NCBI GenBank assembly: GCA_018881555.1
Contig: JACAXG010000238.1
Span: forward strand, 485,722-549,721
From: Amblyornis subalaris
Lineage: Eukaryota > Chordata > Aves > Passeriformes > Ptilonorhynchidae
Length of the DNA stretch: 64,000 nucleotides
Reading direction: 5' to 3'
Shown: piece after piece, positions 1 to 10,345 of the stretch
Layout of the letters: every line of letters begins with the position of its first letter
Numbering within the stretch: the first letter of the stretch is position 1
The notes under the pieces: generated by a model
Seen by the model: the letters and a program-made list of their open reading frames with translations, nothing else
Databases searched by the model: none
What the model was told of the DNA's origin: nothing
Position numbers and translations under genes: made by a program

Positions 1-493
1 AGGCACCCACCAAATAAACCCGACATTTTTGTCAGCTTCTAGGGCTGGCCTGCGGATGCTGCATCCAGGCCTGGCATGCTCGGCACGTTGTACAGCAGTG
101 CCACCACGGAAGCAGCTTCCCATGGGGATGGGTGTCCCTGGCATGCTGAACCACTGGGGCAAAAGGGGTTTGGGACACCCTGATTTTGGGAGTGAGGGGA
201 GCAGGGTGGGCTTGACCAGGAGGACATGGCGGGCCATGTCTGACTACAGCCTACCAGGGCCAGTTTGGTCTGGAAGGTCGTTGGGGACCTGGCACCCGAC
301 ATGATGGTGGGGGGTACCCACTTCCTGACCTGGTGGTGGGGCATTCACAGTGCCTGCCGTGCAGTCAGGGGGTAAAGAGTGCCTGACATGGTGGTGGGGG
401 GAAAGGCCGTCCATGTCCCCCACCCAGGGGATCCCTCCCGCCCCGGGGTGGGGGTGTCAGTAGCCACAGGGACGGGAAGGGGCCTGCCGGAGC
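1..493 (-). other. SKOR2: SKOR2 intron (partial)
   Basis: This is intronic sequence downstream of the large coding exon. No exon, repeat family or RNA gene was recognised. It carries three loose copies of a GACNTGGTGGTGGGG-like word (near 299-313, 326-341 and 384-400), suggesting a decayed minisatellite. Confidence 0.7.
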
Positions 494-499
494 ATTTAC
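494..499 (-). other. SKOR2: SKOR2 splice donor after the large coding exon
   Basis: Reading the minus strand, the codons for LYKD are followed directly by GTAAAT. Family homology stops at this aspartate, and the 44 residues that follow to a stop at 365 resemble nothing in the family. Phase is 0. The donor is slightly weak: the preceding bases are GAT rather than CAG. Confidence 0.8.
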
Positions 500-2710
500 A
501 TCCTTGTAGAGGGGCTGCTCCTCCGGCGCCGGGTGATGCGCCGGGCTGCTGCCGCCGCTGCCCGCCCGCGGGGCCCCAGGAGGCGGCTGCGACGGGGCTT
601 GACCATCGCCCGACTTCTCCTCGACGGGTGGACGGGGGAAGGGGCCGGCGGCGGGGCGCTCCCGGCCGCCCTTCTCCGGCAGCCCCCGGGAGGGCGGGAA
701 GCGGCCGCCGGCCGCCAGAGGGTCTCCGCCGCGGGGCTCTTCCTCGCCCTCCTCATCCTCATCCTCTTCCTCCTCCTCGGGGGGCTTGTGCCCCTCGACG
801 TCCACCTCGGGCTCGTCCTCCTCCTCCTCGTCCTCCTCCTCCTCGCTGCTCTCTTCGCTGGCGAAGCTGCAGCTGGTGCCTCCGGGGGAGAGGAGGCGGT
901 GCGCGGCGTGCGGAGGATGCGGGTGCCTCTCGCATCCCGCATCCTCGGGGGGCGGCGGCGGCGGCGGCGGCAGCAGCAGCTGCAGCGGCGAGGCGGAGCG
1001 CGGAGGGCCGCCGCCGCCGCCGTGCAGCTTGGCCAGGCTCTCCGAGTCCTCCTTGCCGCCCACCGGGCGGAAGGCGCTGGAGTGGTGGTAGCCGCCGCCC
1101 GCCTTGCGCCCGCCCGCCGCCTCCAGCAGGTGCGGGTGGTGCGGGGGGACCCGCCCGCCCCCGCCGCCGCTGCCCCCGTCGGAGGCGGCGGGCGAGGCGG
1201 GCTCGGCGCTGCCACCGGGGGGCGACTCGAACAGCGGGTCCCGGGCGGCGGCGGCGGCGGCGGCGGGCGCGGACGGGGGGGCGGCGGCGGGCGGCGTCCC
1301 CAGCCCCGCCGGCCCCGTCCCCAGCCCCGCCGGCCCCGCCTCGCCGCCGGGCTCCGACAGGTCCAGGAAAGCCTGGCGCAGCAGGCCCGCCCCGTCCCCC
1401 CCCAGCGAGCATCCCAGGGCTCCGGGGGGCTGCGGCGGCGGCTGCAGGTAGGTGGGTACCGGCAGCCCGCCCGGGGTGCGCGGCGGCCAGAACATGCAGA
1501 AGGGCGGGTAGAAGGCGGCGTCCTTCCTGCCCGGCCAGAAGAGCCCCGAGAGCCCGCCGCCCGCCGCCGCCGCCGCCGCCCCGCCGGCCTTGTGCGCGGC
1601 CGCCCCGCCGAGGGCATCGCCGCCGCCGCCCTCCTCCTTCTTGTGGCAGAGCCCGAAGGCGGCGGCGGGGAAGCCGTAGGGGTGCGGGAAGAGCCCGCCG
1701 CAGCCGGGAAACTTCTGGAGCATGCCGCCGAAGGAGCCCTTGCTGGGCACCGGGATGACGGGGTAGCTCCGCGGGCTCTTGCCGCCGTGCGCCGCCGCCA
1801 CCGCCTCCTGCAGCTCCTCGTCCTCCTCGAAGCGCGGCCGCTTCTGGTGCAGGTCGGGCGGGGCGGCCAGAAGGTGGGGGCTGAGCAGCCCGCCGCCCAC
1901 CACCGCCGCCGCCTTCACGGAGCCCAGCGGGTGGCAGGCGGCGGGGGCGGCGGCGGCGGGGGCCGGCGGTGCGGGCGGCAGGGCGCGCTTGCGGCTGCCG
2001 CCGTTGAACATGGCCTTGACATCCTCCCAGGCGAAGACCAGCTCATCCTGGGGGCTCTTGTCGGTCAGCTTCAGGTGGCGGCGCCAGGAGTTGAAGTTGG
2101 CGGCGTCGGGCTGGGTGTACTTGGCGTCGGGGGTGCGGTGGGAGTGAAAGATGAACTTGTTCGGGGAGAAGTACATGCTGCAGTAGCTGCACTTGATGCA
2201 CTTGGCCCGGGAGCTGTTGTAGCGGGCCGGGATGAAGCTGCCCCGGGAGCCCCAGGCGCACTCGTGCACCACGTCGAAGGCGAAGTTCTCGGGCAGCTTG
2301 GGCGGCTTGTGCTCGCCCAGGAAGGACTTGCAGAGCCGCTCCGCCTCCCTCTTGGTGATCATGCCGCAGCGGCGGGAGGAGATGGGCATGGCCCCGGCCC
2401 GCCGCAGGATCTCCAGCTGCACCGGCGTGCACTGCACGCAGGTGATGCCCAGGGCCACCCGCCGGTTGTGGATCTCGTTGTAGCTGAAGTTTTTGAGGAG
2501 GGTGTTGGAGATCTGCGCCAGGCACAGCCGCTCCTGCCCGTCGATGACCAGGGAGACGATCGGGATGCCGTAGAGGATCACCTGCCCCACCTGGTTGGGC
2601 TTCATGGCGGCGTGGCCGGCCCTCGGCTGGTTCATGGGGTCCGGCGGGTACGCGCCGGACGGCGACGGCAGCAAGATATCGGTGGGGCCGGGCAGCGGGC
2701 TGGTCGCCAT
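500..2710 (-). CDS. SKOR2: SKI family transcriptional corepressor 2, first coding exon (partial; continues off the left edge)
   Basis: This exon encodes the N-terminal 737 residues of a nuclear Ski/Sno-family corepressor; the family acts on BMP/TGF-beta signalling and neuronal gene expression, and SKOR2 is known from Purkinje and dorsal spinal neurons. Residues 36-135 are the Ski/Sno/Dac homology domain (LYGIPIVSLVIDGQERLCLA at 46-65, CGMITKREAERLCKSFLGE at 115-133). Residues 140-235 are the SAND-like Smad4-binding region with Cys/His zinc ligands (HECAW at 149-153, CIKCSYC at 171-177, FHSH at 188-191). Then come SYPVIPVPSKG at 315-325, a CMFWPPRTPGG segment at 405-415, Ala/Gly/Pro-rich linkers, and an acidic stretch at 619-658. 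The ATG at 2708-2710 has A at -3 and G at +4 and begins MATSPLPGP, as in known SKOR2. The exon ends in LYKD at a splice donor in phase 0. The C-terminal coiled-coil exons lie outside the window. SKOR1 is the alternative, but the N-terminus and the GQVILYGIP and MFWPPRTPGG segments favour SKOR2. The exon is very CpG-rich. Confidence 0.94.
1296..1337 (-). repeat. SKOR2: 21-bp exact tandem duplication inside the SKOR2 coding exon
   Basis: Two adjacent identical 21-bp units lie at 1296-1316 and 1317-1337. They keep frame and encode GPAGLGT twice (residues 459-472) in the Gly/Ala/Pro-rich linker. The exactness suggests a recent slippage event or an assembly artefact in GC-rich DNA. Confidence 0.85.
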
Positions 2711-2743
2711 CGTCTCAGCGCCGGGGGGGCTGCTCTGCTCTAG
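2711..2743 (-). other. SKOR2: SKOR2 5'UTR part of the first coding exon
   Basis: On the minus strand a clean acceptor precedes position 2743: a pyrimidine tract (CCCCCTCCCCTCCCGCAG) ending at 2744, with a CTGAC branch-point-like word at 2778-2782 about 35 nt upstream. The 33 nt between this acceptor and the ATG are therefore 5' untranslated exon. The open frame continues upstream to an ATG at 2857, but that stretch crosses the acceptor and branch point, so I treat it as intron. Confidence 0.75.
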
Positions 2744-3299
2744 CTGCGGGAGGGGAGGGGGAGAGAGACACAGCGCCGTCAGCCGAGGAATCACGGGGAT
2801 GGGGGGTCTCCGCCGCACGCACCCCGTCCCCCCCCCGCTCCTCCGGTCTGCCGGCATGAGGAGGCGCTACCCGAGGGGACGTTTGCTGAGCGACCCCGAC
2901 GCCCCCAAACCTCCTCTGTCCTCGCCGGAGATGTCCCCGGAGCTGTCCGCCCCCGCGCATCCCGGTTCTCCGACGGGCGCACCCCGCAGCGGGAGTGGAG
3001 ATGACGGTACACGAGCGAGCCGTCCCCGTTTGGAAGAATCCCCGACCCACGGGCGCTCCATCCCCAAACACGCAGCGGAGACGCGTGTCCGTGTCCCCGC
3101 CCTGGAAGCCCACCGCCACCCCGGGAAGGCGCTGCGCGGAGCCTCCGCGGGCAGGGCAGCCGCGGTGCACGGCGGCCGGCGGGGCGTCCCCTCTCCGCGC
3201 GCCCCTGGAGGGGGAAAGCGCGGAAGAGGGACGAAAAAACCCAAAGTTTCGGTGCTCCCCGCGGCTGCCCGGGCACCCTCCCCGCCCGGTGCCCGTTAC
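2744..3299 (-). other. SKOR2: Probable SKOR2 5'UTR intron
   Basis: The interval runs from a candidate donor (GGAG followed by GTAACGG, GT at 3298-3299) to the strong acceptor at 2744-2745, giving a 556-bp GC-rich intron. The acceptor is well supported. The donor is the best candidate I saw but was chosen by eye, so the 5' boundary could move. No coding sequence is seen. Confidence 0.5.
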
Positions 3300-3720
3300 C
3301 TCCGCGGCCGCGCTCCGGCCGTGCCGCCGCCGGACCTTCCTCCTCCTCCAGCAGCCGCCGGGAGGGAGGGAAGAGCATCCCCGCTCCCGCCGCCGCGGAG
3401 CCGCGCGGCCGGACAGAGCCCCCCGCCCCTCGGAGCGGCGGCCCCCCGTGGGCGCTCTGACGTCAGCGGCCCGGGGGGGCGGACGGGGCCGGACCCACCG
3501 CACGCCCCCCCAGACGGTGGGTGGTGAGCGGGGCTGGGGGCGGCTCCCCCATCCCTCGCTTCCTCCCTCCCTCTCTCCCCGCACCGGGAGGGGATGCGGG
3601 CGCCCCGTCGGGGCCCGGCCTCCCGCTGCCGCCCCCCGAGCGCTCCCCGGCTCCGCGCACGCTTTCCCGGGGAGAAACGGGAACGGTGGAAGGTGGGATG
3701 CGCTTTGGCTTTTTTTTTTT
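3300..3720 (-). promoter_or_regulatory. SKOR2: Probable SKOR2 noncoding first exon and CpG-island promoter
   Basis: This very CpG-rich stretch lies just upstream of the candidate first donor. It holds a perfect CRE palindrome TGACGTCA at 3458-3465, several GC-box-like words, and no TATA box that I can see. That fits a CpG-island promoter with dispersed starts. The transcription start cannot be fixed from sequence. The CpG island as a whole spans roughly 400-3700, including the coding exon. Confidence 0.55.
3458..3465. promoter_or_regulatory. CRE-type palindrome (CREB/ATF site)
   Basis: The eight bases TGACGTCA are a full consensus cAMP-response element. It sits about 160 bp upstream of the candidate first-exon donor, a position typical of functional promoter CREs. 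The match is exact; the function is inferred. Confidence 0.5.
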
Positions 3721-4170
3721 GCCTTTTTTCACCTTCCCTCCTCCCTCCGCCCCTCTACTGTCTGAGACAAATCGCTTCCACGAAACCGAATATTCTCGTT
3801 ATGAACCCCCCATCTTTTCAGAAACGGTGTTTTTTAAGGGATCTGCAGAAATTACAGGGTGGAGGAGCAGAAGGAGAGAAAAAGTTGATTTCTCACCACA
3901 ACCATGTCCTCACGAGCGCGACTAGCTTCTGGGTCCTCACTGCCATTCCCAAATACACCGGAGTCATTCACCAGAACCACTTTCAGAAACACTCGGACCT
4001 AGTTTCTCCCTCCCACAAAGACCAACACGGCGCAAATATGTTCTTCTGGAGATTCTTTACTTTCCCTCGCCTCCCCAGTTGGCTTATGCCCCCAGTTAAG
4101 GAAAAAAGAAAACAAAAAAGAACCCCAAACCCAGCAAACAGACTGCAGCACGGTAGCGGTCTCTGCCTCC

Positions 4171-4188
4171 TTTTTTTTTTTTTTTTTT
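4171..4188. repeat. Poly-T run
   Basis: Eighteen consecutive T bases. No adjoining retrotransposon body was recognised, so this is treated as a simple homopolymer. Confidence 0.9.
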
Positions 4189-4692
4189 AAGAAAGTGAAT
4201 ACAGTGCATTAAAAATGTAGATTTTCACACAACGAGGTTGTGGGTCCCAAGTGCCGCTCCACGCAGCACGGGGAGAGGACGGGGCGACCCCCGCTGCGAC
4301 CCCCCCGCCCCAAGGCAGAAGGCTAATACCGCTCAACGCGAGTGTTTTCTGGCGAGGAAAACCGCGGACCGGGCTAAAAACCGGGAAAATTAAAAACTCT
4401 AGCCAAAATGGGGAGATATATGGACCGTCAGGTGTTTCCTGATACCCTTCCGATTTATTTTCTTTTAACAAAAATATTTGCATCTCTTTTTCTCTCCATG
4501 CACATGGCCGGTACTTAGTATTTCTGCACATTTAGCTAGGAAAACTTAGTGATTTTTTTGGTTGGTTGGTTGTTTTTTTCTTGGGCATCACAGATCCAGG
4601 TGAAAATCTCTGCACCGACCTTTTCCGGGACACCCACACTAAAACTCACCCATTCTCTCCTCTATCTGGGTATTGCTCGGGTCCTCGCTAAC

Positions 4693-4753
<61 letters not shown>
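4693..4753. repeat. (AAT)n microsatellite
   Basis: About 20 perfect AAT units. It sits in the SKOR2 upstream flank and is likely to vary in length between individuals. Confidence 0.95.
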
Positions 4754-4754
<1 letters not shown>

Positions 4755-5496
4755 ACCTCTCCTTATTACTTCTGTCACTTCTTATTAAACCTTACTCTCC
4801 CCCGTGTCGCAACTGTCACACGGAGACTTCCCCCTTTCCCCTCCCTCCTACTTTTTCCCGATCCTCTCCTACACGGAGCCTGCTGCTTTCGTGTGAGCAA
4901 TGGCTATAAGCCTCACATTGGTGACATTTTAATCAATGCTTCCTAGCCAGACTGACATGAATTTTACACTTCAAAACTCTCCTCCGTCAGCTAATTGATT
5001 CAAATTGTTTTATTGGTTAAACCCGTGTCACACATTGTGTGATCTATTACCACGCCTCGGAGAAAATCTCCCCTCCTGTCTTCGCTCCCAGGTCGGCACC
5101 AGGAGGGACGGGGGATTTTAGGGAGAAGCCGCTCGATCTTGCGGATGCTCAGTGCCTGCATCCCCGCGGCAGCCGCCGGGCAGACCGCTCCCCTCTCCCC
5201 CGGCCGCCCGGCGGCTTTTCCCCGATCATTCCCGGGAGAACCGGGGATGGACAACTTCGCCCCAGGCTCTGAGCCCGGCCTTGGAGGGGGACGAAAAGCT
5301 GTTTCAGGAGGCGAAAGGGGTGAGGGGGTTTTGCAAAGCGCCTTCAACGAAGTGACCCACCGAACTCGGTCCTCACAGCCCGAGAGAGGCGGAAAACTCA
5401 GGCTCGGGACGGGGTCGCCGCCATCCCGCCACGGCGTTTTATTCAGTGGTGACTAAACGAAAAGAAAATTAAACTGGTTTGGTTGTTTGCTTCTTC

Positions 5497-5511
5497 TTTT
5501 TTTTTTTTTTT
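5497..5511. repeat. Poly-T run
   Basis: A T homopolymer at the edge of a CpG-rich block; no associated element seen. Confidence 0.85.
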
Positions 5512-7689
5512 ATAACGTGCTCGGTGCTATTGACCCTCTTGAATTCCGTTGTAAAAACTGAGTGGCTTCCTCAATTCCCTTTAAAGGGAAAAATGAAACC
5601 CACGGGTCGGGGTGTCCTAGCCCCCATGGAGGCAGGAGGGTGCAAGGGCTCCGGGCTCGGTGAAGCTCACCGATTTTGGGGCAGAGACCGACCCGCACCA
5701 GCACCGTAGAGGAGCGGGGCAAGAATACACGGTTCTCTGCTTTTTCTTACTTAAGCCTGCTGGGGAACCTCCTGGGGTAGTAGGAGCCCAGTACGGGCAT
5801 GGCCGGGGTGAGCTCCGTTTGGCAGAGAAAGGTCGGCCCATACAGCGGCCGGCAGGATGCCGCAGGTATCCCCAGGCGGGCGAGGCCCGGCGAGGCTGCT
5901 CCAGCCACCGCCAACCCCATCGGGGTCTCCGCGGGCCGGATGGAAGCCCATCCTGACCACGACGAGGGGCGGGAGGGAATCCCCACTTGAGGCGGGGTGT
6001 CCACGCTCCCCCTCACGGGCTGCTGTGGGTCTGGGCGCCTGTCCTGCTGTCGACTCAAATTTCTCCCGCTAATTTCGTTATTTGCTGTTGCCATTTGGCT
6101 TGGAGTAACCTCGTAAGAGAGGAGTGGAAAAGGTGGACAAACTTTCCACAGAAGCCCGGAATGGCTAAACAGGAATCCTGACTCCTTTTCCCTCTTCCCT
6201 TCCCTATCGCGATTCTGCCTTGGAGCGGCCGAGCGGGAGGCGACAGCAGCTCATTCTCTCGCTGAGGATCGCTTCGTGTAGAAACGAGCAGCTGGGAAAA
6301 GCGGCCAAGTTTAAACCACTCCAACCCACCCTCACGGCCTTTATTTACTTCCAGGGCGCTTAAATATTGTAGCAGAGAGGCCACGAGAAGCAAGATAACC
6401 TTGGTGCGTTTGTAAAACCACAAAGAAAACCACCCCCAACTCGAATCCATTCTCTCCTTCCGCATCCCATTGAAACTTCCAGCCGTGTAAGTAGCAGACA
6501 CACAAGGTATTGTTATAAAACCTCTTCTCCTAACAAAATTTAGGCTGCGAAATTGGGGATTTTTTAAAAATACTTCTGTGTGGCTTTCGCTTGCATTGCT
6601 TGGTCTAGAGAGAAGCTCTTTTCTAAGTAGTATTTTTTTTTTTAATCGCACTTTATTATATTAAGCAGAAAGGGCATTTGGAATAGAGGTGGTCCCATCT
6701 GGAAAACCCCGGAGCTCATTTAGATCACATCACTTCGGGCTTTTGTCTCTGCTCTTGAATAACCCAGCTAGACACAACAAAAGGGCAGAGATCGCTACGT
6801 GGAGTTTTTCAGTGGCAAAAAGACGCCTCGGAAAGATGCTTCTATAATCGTAATAACGAGGGAGGAAACGACTCAACGGGATCTTCTCTTGGCTCTCGAA
6901 AGACACCAGGAGAGTTGAGGGACGGGGCATTTTTAGATAGTTTGTTACCCCTCCGGTAGCTGAAAACCAGCACGCCGGCTGAAGGGAAGGAACCGAGAAC
7001 GGCACCTTTTGTCTGATGGAGCTCTTTTAAATTCTCAGTTTAATATGCTCGGAGCGATCCAAACCCGAGGTGGTCCTCGCCGGAGGTACGTGCAGACCTT
7101 AGCCAGGAGATGCGGATACCCCCGCCGGGGGAAGAGCTGCCCGCCAACCCCCCAGCATCACTCACCCGAGTGGAAACAGCACCCCAAAAAGAGCTATTTA
7201 CCATTTTATTTTATCCTACGGGAGGGGACTGGCGGTTCGGGAGGAGACGGGTGCTCCATAACCCTCCCCTCAGCTCTTAAAAACGCGAGGGTGGGTATTT
7301 CTGTTCTGCTTGCGGATGGGGTGGCAGGGAGGAAAGGAGCTGCAAGTTAGGTGCGTGAAGTAACAGCCCGGGGGGGTGGTGGACTACGAGGGGAAAGAAG
7401 GATCCCAAACGAAAAAAAAAACCACCTTAGCTACTGTTGTTTTTTTTTTTTCAAGCGCATAAATTAAAGAGCTCTGAACATCCTGCATCAGAAACATGCC
7501 TGCTCCGAAATATTTAAACGAGCAACAAATTTCCACGGTGGCAAAGCAGGCCCCTAATCGGGCTGTGATGGGGAGCAGCGATCCCAAACTTCCGACAGAA
7601 ACGTGACGAAGAGTCATCACGTCAGTAAATAATTCAATTTTGCGTCTTTCAGAACCCAGTAACCTTGGGTGTCTTAGAAAGCAGATTGT

Positions 7690-8060
7690 ACAAACAGGCA
7701 ATTAAGATGAGCACAGAGACTTTCAGAGGAGATATAATGAACCAGCTTTAATTACTATCTTGAAATTAAAAATGTAATATACAGATTTAAATTTATTTTC
7801 ACCTAAATTGTGTATAAAATTATATGGCGCTCCCCGCCCCCCCTTTTCCCAGGCTAAGAAACGAATTGCCACCAAGCTTGCCACTAAAAAGTCTGAAGTA
7901 CTTTCCAAACCCTGTTCCCCAACACGCAGTAATAATGATACATTTATCATTACTGATGACCGCCCACTGGTTTATTATTGCTTTGTTGCAACTATTACAA
8001 TCAAGAGATTTCTTTATTTACTGTTAACATTCACTTAAAGCTGAATGTTAATGACTCTTC
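7690..8060. promoter_or_regulatory. Candidate conserved non-coding element, AT-rich
   Basis: A unique AT-rich segment with several AATTA/TAAT words (for example AATTA near 7749 and in the 7750-7800 stretch), lying between CpG-rich blocks and free of repeats. Composition suggests a homeodomain-responsive enhancer. This is inference only. Confidence 0.22.
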
Positions 8061-8199
8061 TGAATTCACCGAAGACTTTTCCGTTATATTTCAGGAGTAG
8101 TTACGGTTTGGGTTTCAAAAAGGGCAGAAAAGGAGGAGAGATGCTGGGTGGTGGTTTGCTCCTGGTTTTTATTTATTTATTTTTTTCGGTCTTAAAAGG

Positions 8200-8400
8200 C
8201 TGTTTAAGAGGATTTATCTAAGTCGGATTTTCAACAAAGAGTTGCAAAAGCCTTGGCATAATGTACGTGCTTGACTGTAGCTAATTATGAGTGTATTTTA
8301 TTACAGGAGATTCATTCATTATTGATAAATGTTTGCAGTAACTTCCTGCTATGTAGAGTTGTATTTTATGAGGAATAAACAACCTATGGGGATTGTGAGT
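8200..8400. promoter_or_regulatory. Candidate conserved non-coding element with homeodomain word
   Basis: Unique sequence with a TAATTA core at 8282-8287 followed by ATTCATTCATTATTGATAAA-like repeats of ATT words up to 8329. No coding frame and no transposon is seen. It resembles the composition of vertebrate developmental enhancers, but conservation could not be tested. Confidence 0.25.
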
Positions 8401-10194
8401 GTTTGGCTTTTGCGCTTCTGCACTCTTTGACAGTTCCCATTACCCGCTTCGGGGTCTGGCTTGTCACCTTCCCTCTCTCTACACCCAAAAGTAACTTCTT
8501 TCCTCTTCCCTTACCACCACATTCCTCTCGTTCCGTTATCCCTTGCCATGATTTCAGGATCATGATTTTAAAAAAAGTGATTTCTATAGTGCAGCATTAT
8601 ACTATAGTCACGCTTCCCTAAAGCCGGGTCCATATGGGTGTCTCCAAAGGGTTTTATGGACGGGGATGAGCTCCTGCTTCGGGACCCCGCTGGGCAGGAG
8701 CTATGCAACAAGCAGGCAACACCCCGAGGAAGGGCCTGGAGGGCGGGGAAAAGGGCTTCCCCGAGGGCTCCGCGCTTCGGCTCCAGCTCTCGGACCCCCG
8801 AAGCCTCGGAGCTGCAGCCGGTAAAAAAATACTAATCAATAATAGTTCAAAATATCTATGGTTTCCCCCGGCTTTTAAACATCGCTGGTTAAGCGGAAGA
8901 AACGTTTCTTACAGGCTGGTGGTCGCCTCTTATCCCACCTCTCCCGCAAAATCAGCCCCTTCCCGGGCAAGGAGGGTCGTTCCAGGGGGGATTCCGAGCT
9001 GTCTGGGGCAGAGGCGCAGCGCTACACACCCACACCCACCCCACCCCATCCCGGTGCCGGCAGGACGCGCGGCGCTGCGCGGGCGCGGAGGGCTCCGTGC
9101 ACTCGCCTCCCCGGGGGGCCGGAGGTCCCCGCTTCGGACTTAGGGACCAGCCAGCCCTACTAATCCCTTCCGACCTCCACACCTGGCCCAAAGTTCACGC
9201 TTTGTAAGGAAAATTAAAAACAATGCACACATATATACCCACACACGTATACGTGTGAGAGACACGGCAATGAGGAGCGGCGCATCCGGAACGGACGAGC
9301 GCCGCGGCTCCAAACCATCGCCCCTGCCCTCCACTGCAGCCCAAACTTGCGGGGGCCTCCTCTGTCTCAGCCAGATCCCAGCAGGCAGCGAACAGCCGCC
9401 TTCCACTCCCCTCCCCGCGACGGGCAGCACGACCCTGCGACCTGTCGCGACAGCGAGCGACATTGCTATGTACTCTGGGAGGGAATGACTGCACCCAAAT
9501 CAAAAGGTTCCCACTCGCCCCATCCCGCCCCGGCCCCACGCTTACCTGGACACCCGGGCTCCATGGGCTCTCCGGGGGGGCGGCCGGCGCGGGGCCGCTC
9601 TGGCTCCGCGGTAGCTCCGCGGCGCGTAAGTTTGGCTCCCGCGTCTGCCGCGGCGGCTGTGCCGCGGGTGGGTCGGGTCTCGGACGCCTTCTAGCAGCCA
9701 GGCAGCGCCTTGCAAGCGGTGCGGGGAAGCCGCCCCCTTCCCCGGCCCCCTCCCCTCGCTGGGGGGAGAACCGCGGCCGCCCCCGCCCCGCCGCTACCCC
9801 GGGGCAGGTCCGCCCCGACGGCTGCGGAGGATGGGAGGAGGGTACCCCCCACATCCTCCCCGCCTAGAGGGGGGGCAAGAGGGACCCTTGTTGCAGGGGC
9901 GGACTCAGCTTCCCCAAGCTCCCCCCACCCCAAACTTCCCCTCTTTCCCCAAATTTTCCTTTGCCCCTTCCCTGCTTTCTCCACAAAAAGAATGCGGGCG
10001 AACCCCTCCCCAAATTGTGAGCGCTTTGCGGGACAGCAGGAAGGGTGTCCCCCTAAGCACAAGCCCCTGAGGGAGATAAAGGGATGGGGGGGTAGGGGGG
10101 CACTGCCACCTCCCCCAAGCCCTCACACTCCCGCAGAGTCCCCGTCCCCAGCAAAACGCTTCCCGCAGATCACCCGACGTGCGGAACAAGGCGG

Positions 10195-10345
10195 CTGCTT
10201 AAAAACACAAAGCCGGAGCCCTAATGAGTTCAATTACAATGTGGTAAACACATTGCCTCTACGCTTTAATTAAGCCGGCTGTCCAATTTTAACTCATTAG
10301 TAATTCATTAAGAGAACAGCCTTTAGCTGGCTGCGAGGAGAGGAG
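10195..10345. promoter_or_regulatory. Candidate homeodomain-bound enhancer core
   Basis: This block carries a dense set of TAAT cores: CTAATGAG at 10221, CAATTA at 10231, TTTAATTAA at 10265, CTCATTAG at 10293 and TAATTCATTA at 10301. CTAATGAGTT (10221-10230) and AACTCATTAG (10291-10300) are perfect reverse complements flanking a 60-bp spacer. An 8-bp palindrome AGCCGGCT lies at 10273-10280. It stands out sharply against the surrounding GC-rich DNA. Confidence 0.4.

Noticed and set aside
379..1758. Plus-strand 459-codon frame and the 373-codon minus frame at 496-1617
   Set aside because: Both are shadows of SKOR2 in other frames, dominated by Arg/Pro/Ala runs that come from CGG/CCG-rich DNA.
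533..2743. Open plus-strand frame of 736 codons antisense to SKOR2
   Set aside because: It is the mirror of a GC-rich coding exon, where stop codons are rare in every frame. Its composition is Arg/Gly/Ala-rich low complexity with no domain.
2711..2857. N-terminal extension of SKOR2 to an ATG at 2857
   Set aside because: The extension crosses a strong splice acceptor and branch point and its residues do not resemble known SKOR2. The ATG at 2708-2710 has a good start context and matches the family N-terminus.
2595..3765. Overlapping plus and minus frames of 190-310 codons around 2.6-3.8 kb
   Set aside because: These are CpG-island frames rich in Arg/Pro/Gly on both strands, with no recognised domain.
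9195..10273. Frames of 187-219 codons in the 9.2-10.3 kb CpG-rich block
   Set aside because: Open in several frames at once, without motifs. Best explained by high GC content.
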